Notes: generated by a model from the sequence alone, not told the origin. A stretch of DNA of 7,066 nt from Desulfocapsaceae bacterium (GCA_029934775.1 JAOZLO010000144.1:1-7066); one strand, 5' to 3'; positions 1 to 6,079 are shown, numbered from the stretch's first letter. Made by a program: numbers and translations.

Positions 1-1
1 T

Positions 2-86
<85 letters not shown>

Positions 87-90
87 TACT

Positions 91-340
91 TTAGTACCTT
101 ACTCCTTAATTTCTGTAAGAAAAAACAAGAAATCAAGGAATATATTTGAATTTATGCAGTTACATATACCCACAAGGTACTTATACCCCCTTGTGGGGTG
201 TTATTACCTTACTGCTGAATTCCTGTCACTCAGTCCAGCACCCCCTTGACGGGTAAAAACAACAACAAACTGAGGAATGTATCTGCAAATTGTGTGGTTA
301 CGTAGAGTACCATGGTGCTTCTACCCCAAGTGGGGTATTA
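91..340. repeat. Diverged tandem duplication, two units of about 110 and 140 nt
   Basis: Unit A starts at 91 and unit B at 201. The first 26 nt of each (91-116 versus 201-226) agree at 22 positions around the shared core ACCTTACT. The copies re-align after an extra block of roughly 28 nt in unit B: a GTAA(G)AAAAAAC-like stretch, AGGAAT(A/G)TAT, and GTTAC at the end of each. Each unit finishes with a C-rich/G-rich hairpin. In A this is CCCACAAGG (169-177) with CCTTGTGGG (189-197). In B it is TACCCC (322-327) with GGGGTA (332-337). The region lies just upstream of the minus-strand tRNA-Leu and has no credible coding content. Alignment was by eye, so the unit boundaries are approximate. Confidence 0.55.
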
Positions 341-567
341 GAACAGTCCATAATGAATGGTACTAAATAATCAACATAAGGTGCACAGTCAAGACTGTAC
401 TTACTATTCTGTGATCATAATGGAAAAAAGATATCTTCAGAGAAATGGTACCCCGACGATCTTCATGTTACCGACAGGCTCCTGGGGGAGAAAAGAAGCC
501 GGAATAGCGGTACAAAGATAACAGCAAGTAATATTGCAAAAAAAATCAGAATGGCTATTATTCAACT
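341..567. other. Intergenic stretch with no supported gene
   Basis: Together with the duplication before it, this makes a gap of about 550 nt between the tRNA and the next start codon. I see only short frames. The longest, 357-521 on the plus strand, has no Shine-Dalgarno sequence and no clear family signature. No terminator with a T-tract, tRNA or known riboswitch pattern was recognised. Confidence 0.5.
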
Positions 568-596
568 GTTTGGCAGTATCACTTAAGTTTGGCAGT
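568..596 (+). promoter_or_regulatory. Paired 10-bp direct repeat upstream of the selenoprotein gene, possible operator/promoter
   Basis: GTTTGGCAGT occurs exactly twice, at 568-577 and 587-596, with starts 19 nt apart, close to two helical turns. Such spacing suits two copies of a DNA-binding site on one face of the helix. The second copy contains TTGGCA (589-594), a fair -35 match. A weak TTAAAT (611-616) lies 16 nt downstream of it and about 18 nt before the start codon. The exact repeat is seen in the sequence; the regulatory role is inferred. Confidence 0.3.
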
Positions 597-633
597 TACA
601 CTCAATTATTTTAAATCAAAGCCAGAGGTTTTT

Positions 634-1509
634 ATGAAATATTTTAAAATCGCAGCAACATGTGTTGTTTGTGTCTGCTTAGCCACAGGCTCATACGCTC
701 TAACAACAGCAACGGAGGGCCAGGATCAGCGTGTTGAATGGAAGGTAACAAAAAGCTGGCCCACAGAGAGCAAAACTCTGGATATGGTTTACTCCCTGGA
801 CGGAAAATATGTTTATATCCTCAACGACCAGCAGCAGGTGCAAATTTTTAACAGGGAAGGACAACTTCAAGGAAACATTCCTATTGAAAAAGGTGTCGCT
901 GCCATTGACATATCTCCCCAGGGAGAATCACTCTATCTTATAAATAATGTTAAAAACACATTCAGCTCTCTCTCTGTTTCCTTCGTAGTTGATGTAGAAA
1001 TTACGGACTCTCCTTTTGAAGGCCCAGTGGATGCACCGGTCACCCTGGCCGTCTTCACGGACTTTGAATGACCTTACTGTGGCAAAATTCTGCCACTGCT
1101 CGAGCAGGTGCTCGAAAAAAATCCTGAAACCGTAAAAATCGTATTTAAAAACATGCCGCTGAAATTTCATAAGTCTGCTGACTCTGCAGCCCGAGCAGCC
1201 CTAGCTGCCCACGAACAGGGCAAATTCTGGGAATTCCATGACAAACTTTTTGCTGCAAAAAAGCTGAACATGGGTGTGATTCAGGCAATTGCAGTCGAAC
1301 TTGAGCTTGACATTCCACGCTTTAAAAAAGATATGAACTCTTCAAAAATCAGGGCCAAACTCAAAAAGGATCTTTCAGATGCAAAAAAAGCCGGTGTAAC
1401 CGGAACACCAACTGTCTTTATTAATGGCCGAACGCCTAAACAACGAAGCCTTCAGGGATTCCAAACCTTAATCGACGACGAATTAAAAAAACTGGGGAAA
1501 AAGAACTAA
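634..1509 (+). CDS. Secreted DsbA-like thioredoxin-fold selenoprotein (Sec-Pro-Tyr-Cys active site)
   Basis: Probable periplasmic thiol-disulfide oxidoreductase of the DsbA/Thioredoxin_4 type, 291 residues if TGA at 1069-1071 is read as selenocysteine 146. The ATG at 634 was chosen because AGAGG (624-628) precedes it by 5 nt and a signal peptide follows (hydrophobic core, cleavage likely after SYA, residue 22); the TTG at 589 has neither. Residues about 34-122 resemble a beta-propeller strand pattern (SLDGKYVYILN, then SPQGESLYLIN). The Trx domain begins at GPVDAPVTLAVFTDFE, then Sec146-Pro-Tyr-Cys149-Gly-Lys. A helical insert (KNMPLKFHKSADSAARAA, WEFHDKLF) follows, then GVTGTPTVFING with the cis-Pro at 259. 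The TGA replaces exactly the nucleophilic Cys of the CPYC seen in relatives, the frame is otherwise open to TAA at 1507, and a SECIS-like hairpin follows. The alternative is a pseudogene or a sequencing error at one base. Confidence 0.85.
1069..1071 (+). other. In-frame TGA, probable selenocysteine codon
   Basis: The codon lies between GAA (Glu145) and CCT (Pro147) in the context DFE-TGA-PYCGK, where DsbA-like relatives have DFECPYC. It is the only in-frame stop between 634 and 1507. Replacement of a redox-active Cys in a CxxC motif by UGA is the classic signature of a selenoprotein with a UxxC centre. Confidence 0.85.
1100..1115 (+). promoter_or_regulatory. Candidate bacterial SECIS hairpin
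   Basis: TCGAGC (1100-1105) pairs perfectly with GCTCGA (1110-1115) around the loop AGGT (1106-1109). The loop starts 34 nt after the TGA. Published bacterial SECIS rules ask for a short stem, a small apical loop with a G among its first two bases, and a distance of about 16-37 nt from the UGA; all are met, with the distance near the upper end. A second hairpin, GTGGCA (1079-1084) with TGCCAC (1091-1096), sits between and could stack below it. A competing fold, CTGC(TCGA)GCAG at 1096-1107, lacks a G in the first two loop positions. Confidence 0.6.
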
Positions 1510-1544
1510 AGCAGGCTTTGCCCGCAACCCAAATACCATAGTCT

Positions 1545-1671
1545 CACCACAGAGAGCACAGAGGACACAGAGAAAAGACATAATGCCCTGCGGGCAGTCT
1601 GAAGATTTTCAGGATAACTAGCCGTCAGTCGATCTTTTCCTTTTTCTGTGCTCTCTGTGTCCTCTGTGGTG
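1545..1671. repeat. Palindromic intergenic element with CACAGAG arms
   Basis: The left arm (1545-1577) holds three CACAGAG copies on a 9-nt period, at 1548, 1557 and 1566. The right arm (1634-1671) holds the reverse complement CTCTGTG at 1653 and 1662, with a partial third copy TCTGTG at 1645. The arms form an imperfect inverted repeat running from CACCACAGAG to CTCTGTGGTG. Inside are two smaller hairpins: TGCCC/GGGCA (1584-1596) and CTGAA/TTCAG (1599-1612). The element fills most of the gap between the selenoprotein gene and ybeZ. It may act as a transcript end, or it may be a dispersed non-autonomous repeat; similar ACCACAGAG-type repeats occur between genes in several bacterial genomes. 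Confidence 0.75.
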
Positions 1672-1741
1672 AAAATTCTGGAAGTCTACACTTATCTGTT
1701 GTTTTTTATTACAGAAATCCAGGAAGAAGGCACTAAAATCC

Positions 1742-2719
1742 ATGAATTCGCAATTTACCGAGAGCGAGATAAATTTCCCTGATTACGTGAATGCGGGGAC
1801 ACTCTACGGAGATCTGAATAAAAATTTGCTCACTCTTGAAAAAAGTTCAGGAGTTACCATCAATGTAAGGGGAACCGGATTACGAATTACCGGTTTCCCT
1901 TACGAAGTAGAGTTGGTTACGCAGCTGCTCAACCAGCTTTACGAGCTCGTCTCTAAAGGATACCCACTCTACAGTTCCGACCTGGCCTTCGGTCTTAAGA
2001 TTCTGGAAGCTGACCCGAAAGCACGACTGGATCGGATTTTCCTCGACAAGGTTTTTGTTACAACCAGGAACCGGGTCATCTCACCCAAAACTGCAAACCA
2101 GAAACGATATATTGAGGCGATGAGAAAAAATGATATCGTTTTTGGAATTGGTCCGGCCGGTACAGGTAAAACTTATCTGGCTGTTGCCATGGCGGTATCA
2201 GCTCTGGCAGGCAACCAAGTCAGATCTATTATTCTTACTCGTCCTGCTGTGGAAGCTGGAGAAAAGCTCGGCTTTCTCCCCGGAGATGTTGCTCAAAAAG
2301 TAAATCCGTACCTTCGGCCTCTGCACGATGCGCTCAACGACATGCTTGGAACAGAAAAGGCCACAGGTCTCATAGAGCAAAACATCATTGAAATTGCTCC
2401 TCTGGCATTTATGCGAGGTCGGACGTTGAGTAATGCTTTTATTATTCTGGATGAAGCGCAGAACACGACCAGAGAACAGATGAAAATGTTTCTCACCCGG
2501 ATAGGATTTGATTCCATGGCCGTTATCACCGGTGATATCACCCAGATCGACCTGCCGGCCAAACATCACTCAGGGTTGCTTCAATCAAAAAAAATCCTGC
2601 ATAATATTGACGGTATTTCTTTCTGCAATTTTTCCACAGCCGACGTTGTTCGTCATCCTCTCGTTCAAAAAATAATAAGCGCCTACGAAGAACTGGAAAA
2701 AGGCAAACATGCCGACTGA
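1742..2719 (+). CDS. ybeZ: PhoH-like ATPase (YbeZ)
   Basis: PhoH-family P-loop NTPase of the YbeZ type, a cytoplasmic protein thought to partner YbeY in RNA and ribosome metabolism. The 325-residue length is normal for the family. Residues 1-110 form the N-terminal KH-like region (VTINVRGTGLRITG). The PhoH domain follows, with Walker A GPAGTGKT at 137-144, the family block TRPAVEAGEKLGFLPGD (166-182), Walker B IILDEAQN (234-241), and GDITQIDLP (264-272). The ATG at 1742 has AGGAAGAAGG (1721-1730) upstream, with an 11-nt spacer that is slightly long. The gene ends in TGA at 2717-2719, overlapping the ybeY start at 2709 by 11 nt, so translation of the two is probably coupled. Some genomes place a 7TM-HD protein gene between these two; none is present here. 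Confidence 0.95.
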   Translation: MNSQFTESEINFPDYVNAGTLYGDLNKNLLTLEKSSGVTINVRGTGLRITGFPYEVELVTQLLNQLYELVSKGYPLYSSDLAFGLKILEADPKARLDRIFLDKVFVTTRNRVISPKTANQKRYIEAMRKNDIVFGIGPAGTGKTYLAVAMAVSALAGNQVRSIILTRPAVEAGEKLGFLPGDVAQKVNPYLRPLHDALNDMLGTEKATGLIEQNIIEIAPLAFMRGRTLSNAFIILDEAQNTTREQMKMFLTRIGFDSMAVITGDITQIDLPAKHHSGLLQSKKILHNIDGISFCNFSTADVVRHPLVQKIISAYEELEKGKHAD

Positions 2720-3905
2720 TCTTTCCATTCAATGCAATTCTGATGTTTTTCCTTTCAATCCAGGGCGTATAAAAACACTCTCCAACTGGCTTTTAAAACA
2801 ATGTGGAGCAGCCGATTACACCGTCAGTATACTTTTCGTTGACGACAAAAAAATCCGCCGGTTGAACGTACAGTACAGGAATAAAAATCAACCCACCAAC
2901 GTTCTCTCTTTTCCCTCTGGAGAAGATGCTGACAGATCACTTCTTTCAATACCTGTCAGAGAACTTGGAGACATCGTCATCTCTGCTGACACGGCGTACC
3001 GCGAATCAATAGAATATGGACAGAGCTTTTATGATCGAATCGCGTGGCTGCTCACCCACGGTATGCTTCACTTACTCGGTTATGATCATGAGAAATCATC
3101 TGAACATGCAAAAAAGATGTTTGATAAGGAAAAACTTTTACTCACCAGGTTACAATTTTACAGGAAAAAAATGATGACTAAACTGGCAATCAATGTGGAT
3201 CATGTTGCAACCATAAGGCAGGCTAGAGGGATCAGCGAACCGGATCCAGTTTCCGCTGCTGCTATTTGCGAACTGGCGGGTGCATCCGGTATTGTTGTAC
3301 ATCTGCGTGAAGATCGCCGCCATATGCAGGATCGCGATGTTTTTTTGATGCGTGAGACAATAAAAACAAAACTCAATTTTGAAATGGGAGCCAATAAAGA
3401 GATCATCAAAATCGCTCTTGATCTCAAACCCGACATTATCACTCTTGTTCCTGAAAATCGTCAGGAACTGACAACAGAGGGCGGTCTTGACATAGTTTCA
3501 CAAAAAAAGAAAATTGCAAAAGTCATTGAAAAAATGACCCGGAATAATATCCCTGTATCAATTTTCTGCGACCCTGATTCAAAACAACTCAAAGCTGCAA
3601 AAGATGCAGGAGCAACTTTCGTAGAACTCCACACAGGTACCTACAGTGATGCTGCAGACGAGAAAGCTCGGGAACATGAATATCGGCTTCTTGTCTCCGC
3701 TGCAGAAATTGCCTGCCAACTTGGTTTACGTGTGTATGCAGGCCATGGGTTAGACTATCAGAATACCGGGCCTATTGCGGCTCTCGACACCATTGAAGAA
3801 CTTTCAATTGGTCATGCTATTATTGCCAGAGCCGTTTTTACCGGACTGGACCAGGCCGTCAGGGAAATGCTGGATATAATTAACAGAGCAGCTCTTTCAA
3901 TTTAA
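2709..3905 (+). CDS. ybeY: Continuous YbeY-PdxJ frame: endoribonuclease YbeY joined to pyridoxine 5'-phosphate synthase
   Basis: One open frame of 398 codons carries two complete, normally separate enzymes. Residues 1-154 are YbeY, the metal-dependent endoribonuclease needed for rRNA 3' maturation. It shows NVLSFP (64-69), ELGDIVIS (85-92) and the zinc triad HGMLHLLGYDH with His117, His121 and His127. Residues 155-398 are PdxJ. There is no linker and no stop: YbeY ends in ...YRKK and PdxJ begins MMTKLAINVDHVA. The ATG at 2709 has AAAAAGG (2697-2703) 5 nt upstream and overlaps the end of ybeZ. The junction DNA is an A7 run (3165-3171) running into ATGATGA. Losing one A would end YbeY at TGA 3172-3174. 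Gaining one would end it at TAA 3179-3181. It may be a true bifunctional protein, two proteins made by reinitiation at 3171, or a homopolymer error. Confidence 0.85.
   Translation: MPTDLSIQCNSDVFPFNPGRIKTLSNWLLKQCGAADYTVSILFVDDKKIRRLNVQYRNKNQPTNVLSFPSGEDADRSLLSIPVRELGDIVISADTAYRESIEYGQSFYDRIAWLLTHGMLHLLGYDHEKSSEHAKKMFDKEKLLLTRLQFYRKKMMTKLAINVDHVATIRQARGISEPDPVSAAAICELAGASGIVVHLREDRRHMQDRDVFLMRETIKTKLNFEMGANKEIIKIALDLKPDIITLVPENRQELTTEGGLDIVSQKKKIAKVIEKMTRNNIPVSIFCDPDSKQLKAAKDAGATFVELHTGTYSDAADEKAREHEYRLLVSAAEIACQLGLRVYAGHGLDYQNTGPIAALDTIEELSIGHAIIARAVFTGLDQAVREMLDIINRAALSI
3162..3165 (+). promoter_or_regulatory. Ribosome binding site for internal pdxJ start
   Basis: AGGA lies 5 nt before ATG 3171 and 8 nt before ATG 3174, inside the ybeY frame. 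Its presence argues that pdxJ can be translated as a separate protein even though the upstream frame is open through it. Confidence 0.5.
3171..3905 (+). CDS. pdxJ: Pyridoxine 5'-phosphate synthase PdxJ (internal start within the fused frame)
   Basis: PdxJ condenses 1-deoxyxylulose 5-phosphate with 3-amino-2-oxopropyl phosphate to give pyridoxine 5'-phosphate, the last ring-forming step of the DXP-dependent vitamin B6 route, in the cytoplasm. From ATG 3171 it is 244 residues, the usual size for a free-standing PdxJ. Motifs (numbering from the fused start): NVDHVATIRQARG (162-174), the active-site HLREDRRH (198-205), NFEMG with the likely catalytic Glu225, ELHTGTY (306-312), AGHGLDY (344-350) and SIGHAIIARAV (366-376). 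The TIM-barrel core looks intact. The gene ends in TAA at 3903, followed about 40 nt later by the promoter of tRNA-Leu. In many bacteria acpS follows pdxJ; it does not here. Enzyme identity is secure; whether the protein is made alone or fused to YbeY is open. Confidence 0.85.
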   Translation: MMTKLAINVDHVATIRQARGISEPDPVSAAAICELAGASGIVVHLREDRRHMQDRDVFLMRETIKTKLNFEMGANKEIIKIALDLKPDIITLVPENRQELTTEGGLDIVSQKKKIAKVIEKMTRNNIPVSIFCDPDSKQLKAAKDAGATFVELHTGTYSDAADEKAREHEYRLLVSAAEIACQLGLRVYAGHGLDYQNTGPIAALDTIEELSIGHAIIARAVFTGLDQAVREMLDIINRAALSI

Positions 3906-3944
3906 AAAATCTTTCAGCATCCATGAGATGATCACTATTGGATA

Positions 3945-3973
3945 TTGACAAGGATTATTGCAATATGGTAAAA
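3945..3973 (+). promoter_or_regulatory. Probable sigma-70 promoter of tRNA-Leu(TAA)
   Basis: A perfect -35 box TTGACA is at 3945-3950. A weak -10 region, GGTAAAA (3967-3973), lies 16-17 nt downstream. Transcription would begin a few bases before the mature tRNA 5' end at 3985. The -35 is convincing, the -10 is not close to TATAAT. Confidence 0.45.
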
Positions 3974-3984
3974 GCAAGCCAAAT

Positions 3985-4072
3985 GCCTGGATGGTGGAAT
4001 TGGTAGACACCCGAGACTTAAAATCTCGTGGGCCTTGCGCCCGTGCGAGTTCGATTCTCGCTCTAGGCACCA
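3985..4072 (+). tRNA. tRNA-Leu, anticodon TAA
   Basis: Class II tRNA with long variable arm. The acceptor stem GCCTGGA pairs with TCTAGGC (one G-T). The anticodon stem CGAGA/TCTCG closes the loop CTTAAAA, giving anticodon TAA. The variable arm is GGGCCTTGCGCCC-like and the T-arm contains GTTCGATTC. The discriminator is A4069 and CCA is encoded at 4070-4072. It reads TTA and TTG codons. It is a single-gene transcription unit judging from the promoter-like box before it and the terminator 8 nt after it. Confidence 0.97.
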
Positions 4073-4080
4073 GTTGGATC

Positions 4081-4115
4081 AAGGAGTTAACCGGAAATGG
4101 TTAACTCCTTTTTTC
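4081..4115 (+). terminator. Rho-independent terminator after tRNA-Leu
   Basis: A perfect 12-bp stem, AAGGAGTTAACC (4081-4092) with GGTTAACTCCTT (4099-4110), closes a 6-nt loop and is followed by TTTT, making a run of six T in all (4109-4114). In the other direction there is no T-tract, so it should act mainly on plus-strand transcripts. Confidence 0.93.
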
Positions 4116-4148
4116 GTTTCTACCTTAGCGCTTCAAAAAAACCGCTGC

Positions 4149-5162
4149 TTATTGAATCTGACGGCTTGAAATACACCGATTGGATTCACTATCCTCAAGG
4201 CAGACACTCACAAACAGGTTACCGGATAATGCTTTGGGATCCTTGTTCAGTGTAAATGTTTCAACCAGCACCGGCCATTTCACAGGATCAGCAAACCACC
4301 TCTGGCCGGCAGATCCTGTAGCTTTGAGTTGAGATCTTGAAAGCCTCACTGACAGAGGTGTATACGGGTCAACACGGTCAAAAAAGTAGACAAAGACTGT
4401 AAACTGTGCGCCTTTTATTGCCAGACCGGAAAAATCTTCAGGTCCGATTGAGTTTTGCTTCACGGTTTCCAGGCTGTCAAAACCATTATAAAATTGATCC
4501 GGATTCTTCTCAACAGTGGCAAAAGGTACAATATAGGTGGCATGTCGCGGCATGGAAGGATAGACAATATCACTTGTAACTTCCATAATATCAGCTATGT
4601 GTGCTTGTTTCCCCATAAAAGCGGCAGTATTTTTCCCATATATTCCATCTGCTTCCAGACCGTTGTCCTGTTGATATTCCCTGATAGCCTTTGCAAAAGC
4701 CGCTTTTCCGGTTTCTGACAATTGCTTTGATAAGGTGTCCGAAGAAAAAGTATACAAATTACCACCGATTTTGGCTGCTTCCTCAGGGTTGGGAGCTCTC
4801 ACCTTAAATACGATTTTATCATCCCGCAGATCGATACGACCTGCACTGTCTACTGATTCGACAAGTGCCTGTTGTGAAAAAACTCCATCAGATCCATAGT
4901 CTGCGTCAACGATTACGATATTCCGCATAAAAAATTGATCATATCCCTCAATCTTTTCCAGGTTAACTCCTGAGGGATTTAGATGTATAAAGGGTTCAAC
5001 AACAGGGACACCCTTTTTTACCATCTGAGTTAATTCAATGGCCAGCTTCGAAACAGGTGCCAGATCAGACGGTTCCAGAGTTACAAATTGAGGCGTTTTG
5101 GCACAACTGCTGAACAGTGCCAGACCTATACATACATATAAAATTTTCCATATATTTTTCAT
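4149..5162 (-). CDS. Lipoprotein with peptidoglycan-binding-like segment, function unknown
   Basis: A 337-residue exported protein. It starts with a charged N-end and hydrophobic stretch (MKNIWKILYVCIGLALF), then a lipobox LFSSC with the lipidated Cys at 20, so it is predicted to be membrane-anchored and facing the periplasm. Residues about 152-185 (AKAIREYQQDNGLEADG, then IYGKNTAAFM) resemble the PG_binding_1 repeat, which usually attaches proteins to the cell wall. The flanking regions (about 30-145 and 205-337) are mixed alpha/beta and not recognised. Two Cys near the C-end (321, 330) could form a disulfide, plausible in the periplasm. The start is supported by AGGA (plus-strand 5169-5172) 6 nt upstream. 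It lies 98 nt downstream of the Gly-rich protein gene on the same strand, so the two may be co-transcribed. No enzymatic motif is visible. Confidence 0.75.
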   Translation of the reverse strand: MKNIWKILYVCIGLALFSSCAKTPQFVTLEPSDLAPVSKLAIELTQMVKKGVPVVEPFIHLNPSGVNLEKIEGYDQFFMRNIVIVDADYGSDGVFSQQALVESVDSAGRIDLRDDKIVFKVRAPNPEEAAKIGGNLYTFSSDTLSKQLSETGKAAFAKAIREYQQDNGLEADGIYGKNTAAFMGKQAHIADIMEVTSDIVYPSMPRHATYIVPFATVEKNPDQFYNGFDSLETVKQNSIGPEDFSGLAIKGAQFTVFVYFFDRVDPYTPLSVRLSRSQLKATGSAGQRWFADPVKWPVLVETFTLNKDPKALSGNLFVSVCLEDSESNRCISSRQIQ

Positions 5163-5260
5163 GAGTTATCCTAAAAAATAATTACATTTTAGAAATGCTG
5201 TGAGTTTAATTCTTAACGCATTGTTCCTGGTTACTATAATGTCTGGTCAAATTTGATTTT

Positions 5261-6079
5261 TTATTTTTTTTGAATTGGCACTTCCTGTAACATCTTAATA
5301 CCTCTTGCAAACGTAATAGTTCCACCGCTCTTTGATGCTCTTTTCCACTCGTCTTTAAATTTCTGTTTAAAGTCGTTCCCTATTTCTTTCCAAGTTTTAT
5401 CTGTTTTCTTCTTGTTCTTATCTTTTTTTGTCAAGTTAGTCTTCGTGGATGACGATTTTGAGTTATTGTCCTTCTTTCTTTGTTCTTTTATATACTCAGC
5501 CATTGCTATCAAATCATATGCTTCAAATAGGAGCATCTCAAATAGAAAATTATCATCTTCTTCAGTCAAATTACTCTGCATAGATGAAGATTTAGAATTA
5601 TCGTCTTCTTCAGTCAAATTACTTTGCGTAGATGAAGATTTAGAATTATCCTCTGGATGAAGGAGAAGAACGGCTTCGGCAGAAAGTTTTATTCCCACTC
5701 CCTCAGCCCATTCAAGCTGTTCCAGTACAAATTCGGGTGTATAGCTACCGTGATTTCCATCCTTGTCGGTCCAGCCATGAAGCAGATAAGCTTCCGCATC
5801 TTCAACAGACCAACCCGATTGATACGGCCCCTTTTCTATATTTTCTTTTCGCCCATCATATACGGAGGATCCACCGGTAGCAGATCCATTGGGATTAGGA
5901 AACCAGCTGACCCCTCCCCCCATTAAATAATCTTCACTGGAATTTGAGTAGGCATCAGCAGCATCACCGCCACCACCATCTCCTCCTCCACCACCACCAT
6001 GAGCTACAGCCATGGCAGGACAAAAAACAAAGGATCCAAACAATAAAACCCAAATGAGATTACAGATTGTTTTCTTCAC
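5261..6079 (-). CDS. Gly-rich, repeat-bearing exported protein, function unknown
   Basis: A 272-residue protein that I do not recognise. It starts with GTG at 6079, backed by a near-perfect Shine-Dalgarno sequence AAAGGAGGT (plus-strand 6085-6093) 5 nt away. The signal peptide is clear (MKKTICNLIWVLLFGSF, cleavage likely after AVA, residue 26). Right after cleavage comes HGGGGGGDGGGGD, then a Ser/Asn/Gly-rich segment. Residues 88-143 look like a small folded unit (WSVEDAEAYLLHGWTDKDG). Two adjacent 16-residue repeats follow, DNSKSSS(T/M)QSNLTEED, at 144-159 and 160-175, with a degenerate, lysine-shifted third at 205-220. A hydrophobic/acidic helix (176-200) separates them. The C-terminal 60 residues are Lys-rich and basic. 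The acidic repeats beside a basic tail suggest a low-complexity surface or matrix-type protein, but this is only inference. Confidence 0.65.
   Translation of the reverse strand: MKKTICNLIWVLLFGSFVFCPAMAVAHGGGGGGDGGGGDAADAYSNSSEDYLMGGGVSWFPNPNGSATGGSSVYDGRKENIEKGPYQSGWSVEDAEAYLLHGWTDKDGNHGSYTPEFVLEQLEWAEGVGIKLSAEAVLLLHPEDNSKSSSTQSNLTEEDDNSKSSSMQSNLTEEDDNFLFEMLLFEAYDLIAMAEYIKEQRKKDNNSKSSSTKTNLTKKDKNKKKTDKTWKEIGNDFKQKFKDEWKRASKSGGTITFARGIKMLQEVPIQKK
5555..5650 (-). repeat. Two in-frame 48-bp tandem repeats (plus a decayed third at 5420-5467)
   Basis: The copies at 5603-5650 and 5555-5602 encode 16 residues each and differ at only about 3 of 48 bases, so the duplication is recent or kept homogenised. 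A more diverged third copy lies at 5420-5467. The unit length is a multiple of three, so copy changes preserve the reading frame. Confidence 0.85.

Noticed and set aside
357..521. 54-codon plus-strand frame containing HKVHSQDCTYYS and GTPTIFM
   Set aside because: It vaguely recalls small metal-binding or Trx-fold pieces, but it lacks a Shine-Dalgarno sequence and any consistent motif; kept only as a possible relic.
589..633. TTG at 589 as start of the selenoprotein gene
   Set aside because: No Shine-Dalgarno sequence before it, and it would put 15 polar residues before an otherwise canonical signal peptide that starts at ATG 634 with AGAGG 5 nt upstream.
634..1071. Reading the first half of the DsbA-like gene as a separate 146-codon gene, or the whole as a pseudogene
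   Set aside because: The only interruption is TGA on the catalytic Cys, both halves are in one frame with no other damage, and a SECIS-like hairpin follows; chance decay at that exact codon is unlikely.
928..1170. Minus-strand frame across the Sec codon
   Set aside because: Shadow of the plus-strand selenoprotein, which has signal peptide and Trx motifs; the minus frame has none.
5555..5650. Tandem 48-bp repeats as a CRISPR array
   Set aside because: Units are directly adjacent with no spacers and lie in frame inside a coding gene.
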